DNA of 35,785 nt from JANQGH01 sp039177555 (GTDB lineage Bacteria; Pseudomonadota; Alphaproteobacteria; DSM-16000; Inquilinaceae), in the NCBI GenBank assembly GCA_039177555.1, contig JBCDFV010000046.1, positions 1 to 35,785 of the forward strand. Reading direction: 5' to 3'. Under the pieces are notes generated by a model. It worked only from the letters and a program-made list of their open reading frames with translations, had not been told where the DNA came from and did not search any database. The stretch's first letter is position 1; every line of letters begins with the position of its first letter. Position numbers and translations under genes: made by a program. This document shows positions 15,286 through 23,794 of this stretch, in pieces.

Positions 15286-16497
15286 TCACACACCTTCGCG
15301 CGGCACGACGCTGACGCCGTCGGCGATCCGGTCACTGGGGTAGAGCACCAGGGTCTCGCCCTGTTCCAGACCGCCATGAATCTCAGCAGCGACGGCATTG
15401 ATCGCGCCGACCTCGACCGGGGTCAGCGTCGCGACACCATCGACAATGCGGAACAGTGCCCAATCGCCGCCTTCGCGAAACAGCGACCCAAGCGGCACTT
15501 GCAACACATCGCTGTCGCGGCGCAGGACGATGCGGATATCGGCCTGATAGCCGTGCCCAAGGCGCGACCAGGCCGCCGGCGGATCAGTGATGTCGATCAT
15601 CACATCGACCCGCTGCTCCTCGATGCCCAGGGACGAAACCTCGGTCCGGGCGAAGGGGGCGACGCGGCGGACCGTGCCGTTCAAATCCATGTCGCCGCCC
15701 CAACCCTCGATGACGACCGGATCGCCTGGTGAGACCCGAACCGCGTCCGACGACAGCAGGTCGACGACGATTTCAAGATCGTTGGCGTCGCCGATTTCGA
15801 CCAGCGGTGTGCCGACCGGCACCACCACCTCGCTTTCCTGCAGGATACGCAGGATCTCGCCGCTGACGGGCGCGCGCACGGTGATGCAGCAGCCCTCCGC
15901 CTGGCCATCGAGGTCCTGTTCGGGCCCGATCAAAGCGGCGCGGGCGGTTTCCAGCTCGAACGACCGGACACGCAGCGCGGCGCGCGCGGTCTCCAAGACG
16001 GCCTGTTCGGTGCTTAACTCCAGCCTCGCGCGATCCAGCTCTGCCGGTGAAATGGTGCCTCGATCGGCCAACGGTTCCGCCCGGTCATATTGGGCCTGGG
16101 CATAGTTGACGGCCGCCTGGGCCCGATCGACCTCGGCCTCGGCCAGGCTCGTCGCGGCCTCGGCGGCGGCCACCAGGGCCTCGGACTCCGCCCGTGAACG
16201 CACATCCAGGAACACCGGGTTGGTCGGCAGGATTTCGGTGAGCGCGCTTTCGCCTGCCGTGACATGGTCGCCGACTTCGCCATCGAACCGCATCACCTGA
16301 CCGGTCACCGGTGCCGAGACAACATAGACCTCGCGGACCCGGGCCTCACCGTCATCCGTGATCGATACCTCGAACGTCCCGCGCGTTACCTCGGCGATGT
16401 CGACCGGCACCGGACGCGGCCACAGGGCATAGACGAAACCGGCGACGACCACGGCCAAGAGACCGAGGCGAAGTATCCAACGAACCAGCCGTTGCAT
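15286..16497 (-). CDS. HlyD-family membrane fusion protein (ABC exporter adaptor)
   Basis: A 403-residue periplasmic adaptor anchored by an N-terminal membrane segment (about residues 9-26, followed by WPRPVPVDIAEV). Next come a lipoyl/barrel half (ARVREVYVVSAPVTGQVMRF, then GDHVTAG), a long coiled-coil hairpin from about 95 to 190 rich in alanine and glutamate (AEAATSLAEAEVDRAQAAV and later stretches), and the returning lipoyl half (VRAPVSGEILRILQESEVVV, then PVGTPLVEIG). A beta-barrel and a membrane-proximal domain close the protein. It follows the permease gene by 12 bases and should link the ABC exporter to an outer-membrane factor that is not encoded in this window. Confidence 0.9.
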   Translation of the reverse strand: MQRLVRWILRLGLLAVVVAGFVYALWPRPVPVDIAEVTRGTFEVSITDDGEARVREVYVVSAPVTGQVMRFDGEVGDHVTAGESALTEILPTNPVFLDVRSRAESEALVAAAEAATSLAEAEVDRAQAAVNYAQAQYDRAEPLADRGTISPAELDRARLELSTEQAVLETARAALRVRSFELETARAALIGPEQDLDGQAEGCCITVRAPVSGEILRILQESEVVVPVGTPLVEIGDANDLEIVVDLLSSDAVRVSPGDPVVIEGWGGDMDLNGTVRRVAPFARTEVSSLGIEEQRVDVMIDITDPPAAWSRLGHGYQADIRIVLRRDSDVLQVPLGSLFREGGDWALFRIVDGVATLTPVEVGAINAVAAEIHGGLEQGETLVLYPSDRIADGVSVVPREGV

Positions 16498-16509
16498 GGC
16501 AATCTCCGA

Positions 16510-18885
16510 TCAGTCGCGCGTCTTCAGGACGGCAATCAGGTCGAGCTTGGCGACGCGACGCGCGACCAGGGCACCGGACAGTATGGTGGCCAAGACCACC
16601 ACGATCGCCGCGTAGGCGTAGGTCGAGGTCTCGACAATCAGCGGCAAGCGAAAGACATCGTTGCCGAATTCTTGAACCATCAGCGATGCGAGGTAATAGC
16701 CCATGACACAGCCGATCGGGATCGCGATCAGGGTCAGTGCGGCCAATTCGCCCAGCAGCAGCACCGCCACCTCTCGGCGGTAGAAACCCAGCACGCGCAT
16801 GCTGGCGAGCTCGCGCGCGCGTTCCGACAGCGAGATCCTGGCGCTGTTGTAGACCACACCGATGGCGATCAGTGACGCGAAGGCGATGTAGACGATGACG
16901 GTCGTGCCCATCGACTGATCGATCAACTGCTGGAAGGTCTCGAACGAAGCGCGGCGACGACTGACACCTTCCACCGCCGGGCTGTGGGTGAGGTCGTAGA
17001 ACAGCGCGTCGTGCTGGTCGCTGTCGACGATCAGATAAGCGCCCGAGGCAACCTGGCCGTCGCCGACCAGACGGTTCAGCGCGGTCCGGTCCATATAGGC
17101 CGCGCGGCCGATGTATTCGCGAACGACCAGACTGACGGGGACGGTGAGCGTCGGCTGGCGTCCGTCCAGGATCTCAACGGTCAACAGGTCGCCAACCCGT
17201 GCGTCAAGGTCTTCCGCCAAGGCATCGTTCAGAACAATGCCGTCAGACGGCAGCGCGACATCGAAGCCGTCGATATCAGTGATCAGCGTCAGATTGGCGC
17301 CAGGGTCGCGGCCGGTGATGCCCATGCGTTCGCGCAGTTGCCCGTTGATCAGCCGGGCTGGCACCGACCGAAACAGTTCGACCGCATGCACACCCGGCAT
17401 GTGCAGAAGATCGGCCGCGACCGCGTCCTCGGTCGGCAAGGTGAAGCTGACGGTTACGTCCTGGCGCTGGTTGTCGAAGAAGAACAGCTCCAGCATCTCG
17501 TCCATGGCATCGAGAAAGAACAGGGTTGAGATCAACAGCGCCGTCGACAGCGCGATCCCGAGCGCGGTCAGGCTCGATCGCACCGGCCAGCGCAGCATGT
17601 GACGCAGCACCATGCGGCCCTCCGCCCCAAATGCCCATGTCAGATAGAGACGATCGAAAACCGTGCGCTTATAGCTCGCCGGCGGTGGCGGCCGCATGGC
17701 AACTGCCGGCTGCAAGCCGATCGCCCGCCGCACCGCCATCAAGGCACCGGCCAGCGCCGCGGCCATGCTGATCAGGCCGGCGGCCGCGAAGGTCGCGGTG
17801 TCGAGGGAGAAATAGAGGAACGGAAACCGGAAGAACCCACCATAAAGCGCCGTCAAGCCGCGACCGGTGTAGTAGCCGCCGGCAAAGCCGATGGCGATGC
17901 CCAAGAACGCGATCACCAGCACCAGCTTCACGTAATGCCAGCCGACACCATAGCTGGTGAAGCCGAAGGCTTTCATCAGCCCGATCTGCTCGCGTTCGGT
18001 GTCGATCAATCGCCCGGTGACCAGGTTCAACAGGAAGGCGGCAACGATCAGGAAAATCGGGGGCACGACCGTGGTGAGGGCCTCCAACTCGTCCAGTTCG
18101 CCATCGATGAAGGCGTGGGAGGGATGATCGTCGCGCCCGAAGGCCCCGATGCCGCCATAGGGGCGTAAGGTATCGTCGACTGCCCGAATAACGTCTTCCT
18201 CGACGGCCGTTCGGGTGATCGCCAAGGTGACGTTGTTAAAGGCACCGTCCAGATCATAGGCCGCTTCCAGCGCATCGCGACCCATCCAGAAGATGCCGAA
18301 ACGGCGATCGTCCGGCACGAAATCGCCCGGCGCGATCGCGTAGATAAACTCCGGCGACAGCGCGACGCCAACCAGGGTCAGGTCCCGCCGACGGCCGTTC
18401 AGATTGGCCTGTATGGCGTCGCCCGGCAAAAGACCATGAGCCACGGCAAAGGCCTCGCTGACGACCACCTCGTCTGGGTGGTTGGCGGAGGGCAATCGGC
18501 CCCGGCGCAGTACAATGGCGTTCAGCGCGGCGATACCGCCCTCGGGCAGCGACAGCACCTGGCCGCGCACCGGTTCCACGACGCCGGGCATATCCAGCAG
18601 GACCGTGTCGACGATCCGGCTCTCCACCCGGGCGACGCCCGGGATTTCGGCCAGATGGCCGACCATGACCTCCGGCGCCCGATTGGCGTAGGCAAAGATG
18701 TCAGCAAACCGATAACCGTCGTAGTAGGCGGCCCGGGTTTCCTCAAGCGAGCGGTGGGTTCCGGTCGCCATGACCATGGTCGCCACGCCGGCGGCGATGA
18801 CCAAGGCAATCGCCAGAACCTGACCCCTGATGTGCCAAAGATCGCGCACCAGCTTGCGGTCGAGGATGGCAAGCAGGCGGATCAC
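16510..18885 (-). CDS. ABC exporter permease with two FtsX domains (MacB-like)
   Basis: A 791-residue inner-membrane protein. An N-terminal span (about 20-40) is followed by a large periplasmic domain to about 265. A first three-span FtsX module then includes PPIFLIVAAFLLNLVTGRLI and later VKLVLVIAFLGIAIGFAGGY. A second unit starts near 430 with its own span and periplasmic domain, and a C-terminal FtsX module includes VYIAFASLIAIGVVYNSARI and ATILSGALVARRVAKLD. This is the double-FtsX organisation of single-polypeptide exporter permeases. It starts with GTG, and that GTG overlaps the TGA of the ATPase gene (GTGA). It would act with the ATPase and HlyD adaptor as a tripartite exporter. The substrate is unknown. 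Confidence 0.9.
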   Translation of the reverse strand: MIRLLAILDRKLVRDLWHIRGQVLAIALVIAAGVATMVMATGTHRSLEETRAAYYDGYRFADIFAYANRAPEVMVGHLAEIPGVARVESRIVDTVLLDMPGVVEPVRGQVLSLPEGGIAALNAIVLRRGRLPSANHPDEVVVSEAFAVAHGLLPGDAIQANLNGRRRDLTLVGVALSPEFIYAIAPGDFVPDDRRFGIFWMGRDALEAAYDLDGAFNNVTLAITRTAVEEDVIRAVDDTLRPYGGIGAFGRDDHPSHAFIDGELDELEALTTVVPPIFLIVAAFLLNLVTGRLIDTEREQIGLMKAFGFTSYGVGWHYVKLVLVIAFLGIAIGFAGGYYTGRGLTALYGGFFRFPFLYFSLDTATFAAAGLISMAAALAGALMAVRRAIGLQPAVAMRPPPPASYKRTVFDRLYLTWAFGAEGRMVLRHMLRWPVRSSLTALGIALSTALLISTLFFLDAMDEMLELFFFDNQRQDVTVSFTLPTEDAVAADLLHMPGVHAVELFRSVPARLINGQLRERMGITGRDPGANLTLITDIDGFDVALPSDGIVLNDALAEDLDARVGDLLTVEILDGRQPTLTVPVSLVVREYIGRAAYMDRTALNRLVGDGQVASGAYLIVDSDQHDALFYDLTHSPAVEGVSRRRASFETFQQLIDQSMGTTVIVYIAFASLIAIGVVYNSARISLSERARELASMRVLGFYRREVAVLLLGELAALTLIAIPIGCVMGYYLASLMVQEFGNDVFRLPLIVETSTYAYAAIVVVLATILSGALVARRVAKLDLIAVLKTRD

Positions 18886-19649
18886 CAGGCCAGCTCCGAC
18901 GGTTTTTTCGGGCTGTCGTTCTGGCGCACCTCATGCACGACGCCATCGGCAATGGTCACGACGCGATCGGCCATGTCGGCGATGACCACATTGTGGGTAA
19001 TGACGATCGTGGTCGTCCCAAGCTCTCGATTGATGCCAGTGAGGGCCTCAAGGACGGAGATGCCCGTTTCGCTGTCCAAGGCCCCGGTCGGTTCGTCGCA
19101 CAGCAAGACCTCGGGCCGTTTCGCGACCGCCCTGGCCACGGCGACCCGCTGCTGCTGGCCGCCGGAAAGCTGGGCCGGAAAATGGTCCATCCAGTCGGTC
19201 AGGCCGACCAGCGCCAGCGCCTCTTCCGGCGTCATCGGGTTGCGCGCGAGTTCGGCCACCAGTCCGACATTCTCCCGCGCGGTGAGGCTGGGCATCAGAT
19301 TGTAGAACTGGAAGATGAAACCCACATGGTCGCGCCGGAAACGGGTCAGCGCCCCCTCGCTGAGATCGCCAAGGGTGCGGCCGCGAAAACTGACCGCACC
19401 GTCGGTCGGCCGGTCGAGGCCGCCGACGATGTTCAACAAGGTGGATTTGCCGCTGCCGGACGGCCCCAGAAGAACGACGAACTCACCCGCCGGCAAGTCG
19501 AGATCGACGCCGCGCAGCGCGTGCACCGAGGTCTCGCCCATATGGTAGACTTTGGTCAGCCCACGGATCGAGAACGTCAGGCCCTCCGACCGCGAACGCC
19601 CCTTGTTGTCGATGCCCTCGCTTCCGATAACTGTGCCGGCGCCCGGCAT
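18882..19649 (-). CDS. ABC exporter ATPase (LolD/MacB type)
   Basis: A 255-residue ATPase of the LolD/MacB/FtsE class. Core motifs are GPSGSGKSTLLN (Walker A), LSGGQQQRVAVARA (signature, with the QQQR typical of this class), LLCDEPTGALD (Walker B and D-loop) and VITHN (switch histidine). The F-x-YNLMP Q-loop region (FIFQFYNLMPSLT) is also typical. About 25 residues precede the core (MPGAGTVIGSEGIDNKGRSR); an AGGAAGAGGAA site directly before this ATG supports the longer start. It is the first gene of the three-gene exporter operon and lies divergent from the glycosyltransferase, with an FNR-type box on its side at 19725. Confidence 0.93.
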   Translation of the reverse strand: MPGAGTVIGSEGIDNKGRSRSEGLTFSIRGLTKVYHMGETSVHALRGVDLDLPAGEFVVLLGPSGSGKSTLLNIVGGLDRPTDGAVSFRGRTLGDLSEGALTRFRRDHVGFIFQFYNLMPSLTARENVGLVAELARNPMTPEEALALVGLTDWMDHFPAQLSGGQQQRVAVARAVAKRPEVLLCDEPTGALDSETGISVLEALTGINRELGTTTIVITHNVVIADMADRVVTIADGVVHEVRQNDSPKKPSELAW

Positions 19650-19724
19650 CCGGTTCCTCTTCCTCAGGCTCTACCGAGACCCCCTCGCAGTCGGTCAATC
19701 TGCCGATATTGCTGCACCCCGGAC

Positions 19725-19738
19725 TTGACGGAGGTCAA
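19725..19738. promoter_or_regulatory. FNR-type box TTGAC-GGAG-GTCAA (exporter side)
   Basis: A perfect 5-base inverted repeat with 4-base spacer. Its centre is about 82 bases before the ATPase start codon, which leaves room for an FNR class II promoter (centre at -41.5) and a leader of about 40 bases on the minus strand. Confidence 0.62.
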
Positions 19739-19778
19739 TCAGTGTCTTCCGGAGAGACTCGCTTTCTGCTATTGTGAA

Positions 19779-19792
19779 TTGACGGTCGTCAA
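19779..19792. promoter_or_regulatory. FNR-type box TTGAC-GGTC-GTCAA (glycosyltransferase side)
   Basis: A perfect 5-base inverted repeat with 4-base spacer, 54 bases from the first box. A class II promoter here would start transcription near 19827. That is downstream of the GTG at 19811 and so supports TTG 19898 as the glycosyltransferase start. Confidence 0.62.
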
Positions 19793-19897
19793 CGACAATT
19801 CGCGCATGACGTGACACAGAAGTGCCGGCTCAAGCTGGCCTTGGGGTCACGGCGGGGGCCACCAGCGGGACCCTGTATCCGCGTCGGAGACGGAGCC

Positions 19898-21055
19898 TTG
19901 AAGATTGCACAAATCGCGCCGGTGTTTGCACCCGGTTCGTCCGCCATGGGGCGCGGCATTGAACGGATCGTGGTGTATCTGGCCGACGAACTGGTCGCCA
20001 GGGGCCATGACGTAACCCTCTTCGGACAAAGCGACCTCACGACATCGGCACGGCTGGTCAGTCCCTACGCCGAGTCTCACCAGCCCGGCGCCGATTTCAC
20101 GGACTCATGGCCGCATCTGATGATCCTGCTGGACCATGTTCAGCAGCGGACCTCTGAGTTCGATCTCCTGCATTTCCACATCGATCCGCTTCATTTCCCC
20201 GTGTTTCGGGCCGACGCGTGCAAAACGCTGACAACCTTGCATGGATCGCTTGAGGCGTCGGACCTGGTGCCGTTCTATCGCCACTTCAACGACATGCCCC
20301 TGGTCTCGGTCACGTTCGCGCAGAGACAGGGAATGCCCAAGGTGCGCTGGGCCGGAAATGTCGGTTACGGACTGCCGCGCGACCTTTACCGGTTGTCTCG
20401 GGCGCATCGAGGCTATCTGGCCCTTCTCGGCCACCTATCGCCGGACGACCATCCGCATCGGGCCATCGAGATCGCGCGTCAATCGGGTGTGCCCCTGAAG
20501 ATCGCGGCGACGATCGACCAGGAAAACCGGGACTTCTTCGAAGAGACGGTCAGGCCGATGCTGGAAGACCCGGTCGTGGAGTTCGTCGGCGAGCTCAGCG
20601 AAACCGATAAGGCGGACTTTCTTGGCGGCGCCTTGTCCGCATTGTGTTCGATCGACGAGGCAGACCCCTCCGGACTGGCCATGATCGAGGCGATGGCCTG
20701 CGGCACGCCGGTTATCGCCTTCCGGCAAGGGGCCACGGAGGAAATTGTCGAGCCGGGCATTACGGGGCTGATCGTGGACACGATCGACGACGCCGTCGCC
20801 GCCGTATCAGCAGCGAGAGACCTCGATCGGCTGCGCGTACGCGACCGCTTCGAGAGCCGCTTTAGCATCGAGCGCATGGCCGACGATTACCTGCTGCTGT
20901 TCGGGCTCGCGCAGGAGCGGGCGGATCTCGGCACGCCCGTTCAATCCGCTGTTCCGATCGATCCGGCGCCGCATCGCCCGCCTTCGCTTAAGCTAAGGCG
21001 CGGCCGCACAAACCGCCTTTACCGACGCGCGCTATCCGGACAAACGGCGAAATAG
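19898..21055 (+). CDS. Glycosyltransferase family 4 protein
   Basis: A 385-residue GT-B enzyme. The start is taken at TTG 19898, after a CGGAG site, because the family begins MKIAQIAP; a GTG at 19811 would add 29 residues with no family match. The N-terminal domain has GRGIERIVVYLADELVARGH (donor-side glycine-rich turn) and LHFHIDPLHFPVF. The acceptor region contains LHGSLEASDLVPFYRHF. The C-terminal nucleotide-sugar domain has ADPSGLAMIEAMACGTPVIAF, the E-x7-E-type motif. In many relatives the segment after the first domain reads like VYHGLP; here it is VGYGLPRDLY. The product is unknown, perhaps a glycan or glycolipid made at low oxygen, given the FNR-type box upstream. Confidence 0.85.
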   Translation: MKIAQIAPVFAPGSSAMGRGIERIVVYLADELVARGHDVTLFGQSDLTTSARLVSPYAESHQPGADFTDSWPHLMILLDHVQQRTSEFDLLHFHIDPLHFPVFRADACKTLTTLHGSLEASDLVPFYRHFNDMPLVSVTFAQRQGMPKVRWAGNVGYGLPRDLYRLSRAHRGYLALLGHLSPDDHPHRAIEIARQSGVPLKIAATIDQENRDFFEETVRPMLEDPVVEFVGELSETDKADFLGGALSALCSIDEADPSGLAMIEAMACGTPVIAFRQGATEEIVEPGITGLIVDTIDDAVAAVSAARDLDRLRVRDRFESRFSIERMADDYLLLFGLAQERADLGTPVQSAVPIDPAPHRPPSLKLRRGRTNRLYRRALSGQTAK

Positions 21056-21066
21056 GCGCACGCGCC
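21055..21066. terminator. Candidate bidirectional terminator hairpin
   Basis: GGCG-cacg-CGCC between the converging ends of the glycosyltransferase and aldolase genes, flanked by AAAT and GTTT so that short A/T runs lie on both sides. The stem is only four base pairs, so the call is tentative. Confidence 0.3.
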
Positions 21067-21068
21067 GT

Positions 21069-21950
21069 TTAGGAAGAACCAGCCGCAAGGCCCCGCTCGA
21101 GTGCACCGTCGGCCGGATAACGACCCTTGGAGCCCAAAAGATCGAACCAGTCGGTCGCAGTGATGCGCATGGCCTCCATGGCGGACGCCATCATGGTCAG
21201 CCGATCGTAGACATCTTGCTCGATCGAGCGCCGGATACCGGCCCCAAAGGCCTGGCGCAGCGACGTGCCGATGTTGAATTTCGAGACTGGGGTGCGCGCC
21301 AAGGCCCGTAGATCGTCCCGATAGATGCCGGTCGTGCCATGGATGACCAGTGGCGCGTCGACAAGGCCGCTGATCGCCTCCAGCCGATCGAAATCGATGG
21401 TCACACCGGGGGACGTCAGCCGATGCACATTGCCGACGGAGATGGCAAGCGCATCCATATGGCCCTCCTGGCCAAACGTCCGCGCCTGGTCGAGCGTCGT
21501 GATCTCCGAGCGAATGTAGTCGCGGCCCTCGGCATAGGGCACCGACCCGACCTCGGCCTCCACCGATACGCCGCGTTCGTGGGCATAGGCGGCGATCTCG
21601 TTGACGATCGCAAGGTTCTCGCGAACCGGCAGTTGGGAGCCGTCGAACATGACCGAGGTGAACCCCAGATCGACCGCGCGCAGCACGGTGTCTTTCTCGT
21701 AGGTGTGGTCAAGGTGAATACAGACCGGCACCGTCGACCCCTCGGCCGCGTGGCGAAAGGTCTGGGCGATCAACTCCAGCGGCATGAAGCGCACGAAGTC
21801 CAGATTGGCCGCCAGGATAACCGGCGCACGCGCGGCCTCGGCCGCCTGGACGACGGCCTTGGCATCTTCAAAGCCAAAGACGTTAAAGCAGGCGACGCCG
21901 TAGCCCTCCGCACGTGCCGGCGCCAGGATGGTCTGAAGATTGACGATCAT
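21069..21950 (-). CDS. iolJ: Class II aldolase, probable 6-phospho-5-dehydro-2-deoxygluconate aldolase
   Basis: A 293-residue zinc-dependent class II aldolase. The catalytic Asp81 and zinc ligand His82 are in IHLDHT; strand MFDGS follows at 101-105. EAEVGSV at 131-137 carries the conserved glutamates. The other zinc-ligand histidines are His176 in GNVHR and His204 in HGTTG. NIGTSLR near the C-terminus binds the phosphate. In most relatives the second loop reads HG[GA]SG; the change to HGTTG is unusual but conservative. By position, right after iolB and iolC in the same operon, it should cleave the inositol-derived sugar phosphate to dihydroxyacetone phosphate and malonate semialdehyde. On sequence alone it could be another ketose-bisphosphate aldolase. 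Confidence 0.8.
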   Translation of the reverse strand: MIVNLQTILAPARAEGYGVACFNVFGFEDAKAVVQAAEAARAPVILAANLDFVRFMPLELIAQTFRHAAEGSTVPVCIHLDHTYEKDTVLRAVDLGFTSVMFDGSQLPVRENLAIVNEIAAYAHERGVSVEAEVGSVPYAEGRDYIRSEITTLDQARTFGQEGHMDALAISVGNVHRLTSPGVTIDFDRLEAISGLVDAPLVIHGTTGIYRDDLRALARTPVSKFNIGTSLRQAFGAGIRRSIEQDVYDRLTMMASAMEAMRITATDWFDLLGSKGRYPADGALERGLAAGSS

Positions 21951-21952
21951 GA

Positions 21953-22792
21953 CTATTTGAACTTGGCGATCATGTCCTTGATGCCGGGGATAGTCTCGAT
22001 CTGATAGGCATGTTCCGGATCAAAATACTGGGTCAGCGGCCGTTGGGAGGCGCCGGCGAGAATGGTGAAATAGTACATCTCATAGCCCGGTGCCGCGACA
22101 CAGGGGTGATAGCCCTTGTCGATGGCGAAGGTCGATCCGTTCTTGACATGGAAGACCTCGCCGAAGGTCTCGCCGTCCGGCCTTAGGAACTGGGCGCCGA
22201 AGCCGATCTCAGGATTGAAGCGGAAATTGTAGACCTCGTCGTGATGGCTTTCGTCGGGCAGCCGGTCGGTATCGTGCTTGTGCGGCGGAAAGCCTGACCA
22301 GCCGCCCGCGCCGACCGTGTAGAGCTCACTGACCAAGAGCCGGCCGACCTTGCCCGGCGGCGACTGGCCAAGGATGTGCTTGATCTTGCGGTGGGTCTTG
22401 GTGTCGTCGGAACCGTATTGAACATGGTCCAGTTGGGCGGGTCGCACCTCGAACGGCTCATAGACCTCGTCATGGCGTGCGCCGGCGACGAAGATTTCGG
22501 CATCGTCGCTGGTGCAGGTCATGCTGGCGGACGCGCCTACAGGTACATAGACTGCGCTGGGGTCACCCTTGAAGATGCCGGCACGGTCGCCGATGGCGGT
22601 GAATCGGGCGTCGCCCACGGCGACATCGATCGTGCCGTGCGCCGGCACGACGCAGGTCTCGTAGTTTGGCACGGCGTAGTCGAAGCGCTCGCCCTTCGTT
22701 AGTTTGACGATGTTGAAATAGGCCAGGGGAACCCGCGCGTCGTCGGTATCGACGATCGGGGCGTTGGCGTTGTCATAGGGTTTGATGTGCAT
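21953..22792 (-). CDS. iolB: 5-deoxy-glucuronate isomerase
   Basis: A 279-residue enzyme of the IolB/KduI-type bicupin family, which converts 5-deoxy-glucuronate to 5-dehydro-2-deoxygluconate in myo-inositol breakdown. Family signatures are clear: VGRLLVSELYTVGAGGWSGF followed by PPHKHDTD (metal-binding histidines), then ESHHDEVYNFRF and a late GYHPCVAAPGYEMYY. A GAGGGCAGG site before the ATG at 22792 fixes the start; a longer open frame upstream overlaps the kinase gene. The first 20 bases of the gene overlap the 3' end of iolC, and iolJ begins 2 bases after it, so these genes are cotranscribed. Confidence 0.93.
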   Translation of the reverse strand: MHIKPYDNANAPIVDTDDARVPLAYFNIVKLTKGERFDYAVPNYETCVVPAHGTIDVAVGDARFTAIGDRAGIFKGDPSAVYVPVGASASMTCTSDDAEIFVAGARHDEVYEPFEVRPAQLDHVQYGSDDTKTHRKIKHILGQSPPGKVGRLLVSELYTVGAGGWSGFPPHKHDTDRLPDESHHDEVYNFRFNPEIGFGAQFLRPDGETFGEVFHVKNGSTFAIDKGYHPCVAAPGYEMYYFTILAGASQRPLTQYFDPEHAYQIETIPGIKDMIAKFK

Positions 22793-23783
22793 CCTGCCCT
22801 CGGATTTCGCTGATGTCGTTTGCCTGAATGAACTGTCGTATCTGATCTGGGGTCGGCATGGCCGCGGCGCAGCCCCTCTGGCTGACCACGATCGCGGCGG
22901 CGGCGGAGCCGGTCGTGACCGCGTCGGCCAGGGCGTCGCCCGCCGACAGTCTGGCAACGACACCAGCAAGAAAGGCATCGCCGGCGCCATAGGGCTTTTT
23001 GCTTGCGACTGGGAAGATGCCGATGTGTTCGGGCTGACGCTCGCCGATGAACACGACACTGCCGTTCGAGCCGCGTTTCAGGATGCAAACCTTGCCCTGG
23101 CTTGCAAACGCGCGCAGCCGTGCGTCGATCGATTGGCCGCCGGAGATCAACGCAAATTCCTCGTCATTGCCGACCAGCGCATCGCTGAGCACGACCGCCT
23201 GCATGTAGATGGCCTCGGTCTGGTCTCTGTCCGGCCAGGAATAGGCGCGGTAGTCGAGGTCGAGCAAGACATGGGCTTGGGTATCTTGGGCGGCCTTCAT
23301 CCAGGCCAGCGCCGCCGAGCGCGACGGCTCGGCGACCAGGGCCGTGCCGGTCACGATCAGATACCCCGCACGGGCGAGCGCCACGCCGTCCGCCGCATCG
23401 GCCGTAATCTGCAGATCGGCGGCGTTGTTGCGATAGATCACGACCTCACAATCCTGGTCCCGGACCTCTGCCAGCGCCAGGCTGGTGCGCGGGTCGCCGG
23501 CGACGGTCGCGACGTGTTTGAGATCAACGCCGGCCGCCTCCAGCCGCCGACGGACGAAGCGGCCGACCGCGTCGCCGGACAAAGCGCTAATCAGGCCGAC
23601 CGAAACGCCGTGGCGGGCCAGGCCAACGGCAATGTTTCCGGCCGAACCGCCGACATCGGTGGTGAAGGCATGTGTGTCCTCGATCTCCTCGCCATCGACC
23701 GACGGATACAAATCCATACCGGCGCGGCCCAGGACCAGTACGCTGGCATCGTGCCCTGGCGCGGGACTGAGCCTCTCGGTCAT
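22773..23783 (-). CDS. iolC: 5-dehydro-2-deoxygluconokinase (PfkB family)
   Basis: A 336-residue PfkB/ribokinase-fold kinase. The N-terminal signature DVGGSAGNIAVGLARHG is at about 44-59, and the C-terminal signature KKPYGAGDAFLAG contains the catalytic base Asp269. The IolC-type hallmarks LGRAGMDLYP near the start and the DLDYRAYSW segment near 175 favour 5-dehydro-2-deoxygluconokinase over other PfkB members. It would phosphorylate the IolB product. The ATG at 23783 is taken because LVLGRAGMDLYP should lie close to the start. The gene begins 11 bases after iolD and overlaps iolB, so it sits in the middle of the operon. Confidence 0.92.
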   Translation of the reverse strand: MTERLSPAPGHDASVLVLGRAGMDLYPSVDGEEIEDTHAFTTDVGGSAGNIAVGLARHGVSVGLISALSGDAVGRFVRRRLEAAGVDLKHVATVAGDPRTSLALAEVRDQDCEVVIYRNNAADLQITADAADGVALARAGYLIVTGTALVAEPSRSAALAWMKAAQDTQAHVLLDLDYRAYSWPDRDQTEAIYMQAVVLSDALVGNDEEFALISGGQSIDARLRAFASQGKVCILKRGSNGSVVFIGERQPEHIGIFPVASKKPYGAGDAFLAGVVARLSAGDALADAVTTGSAAAAIVVSQRGCAAAMPTPDQIRQFIQANDISEIRGQDAHQTL

Positions 23784-23794
23784 GGCATGCGTGC

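Noticed and set aside
19811..21055. Glycosyltransferase starting at GTG 19811
   Set aside because: The extra 29 residues match no family feature, and a promoter at the FNR box would start transcription downstream of that codon; TTG 19898 has a CGGAG site and the family start MKIAQIAP.
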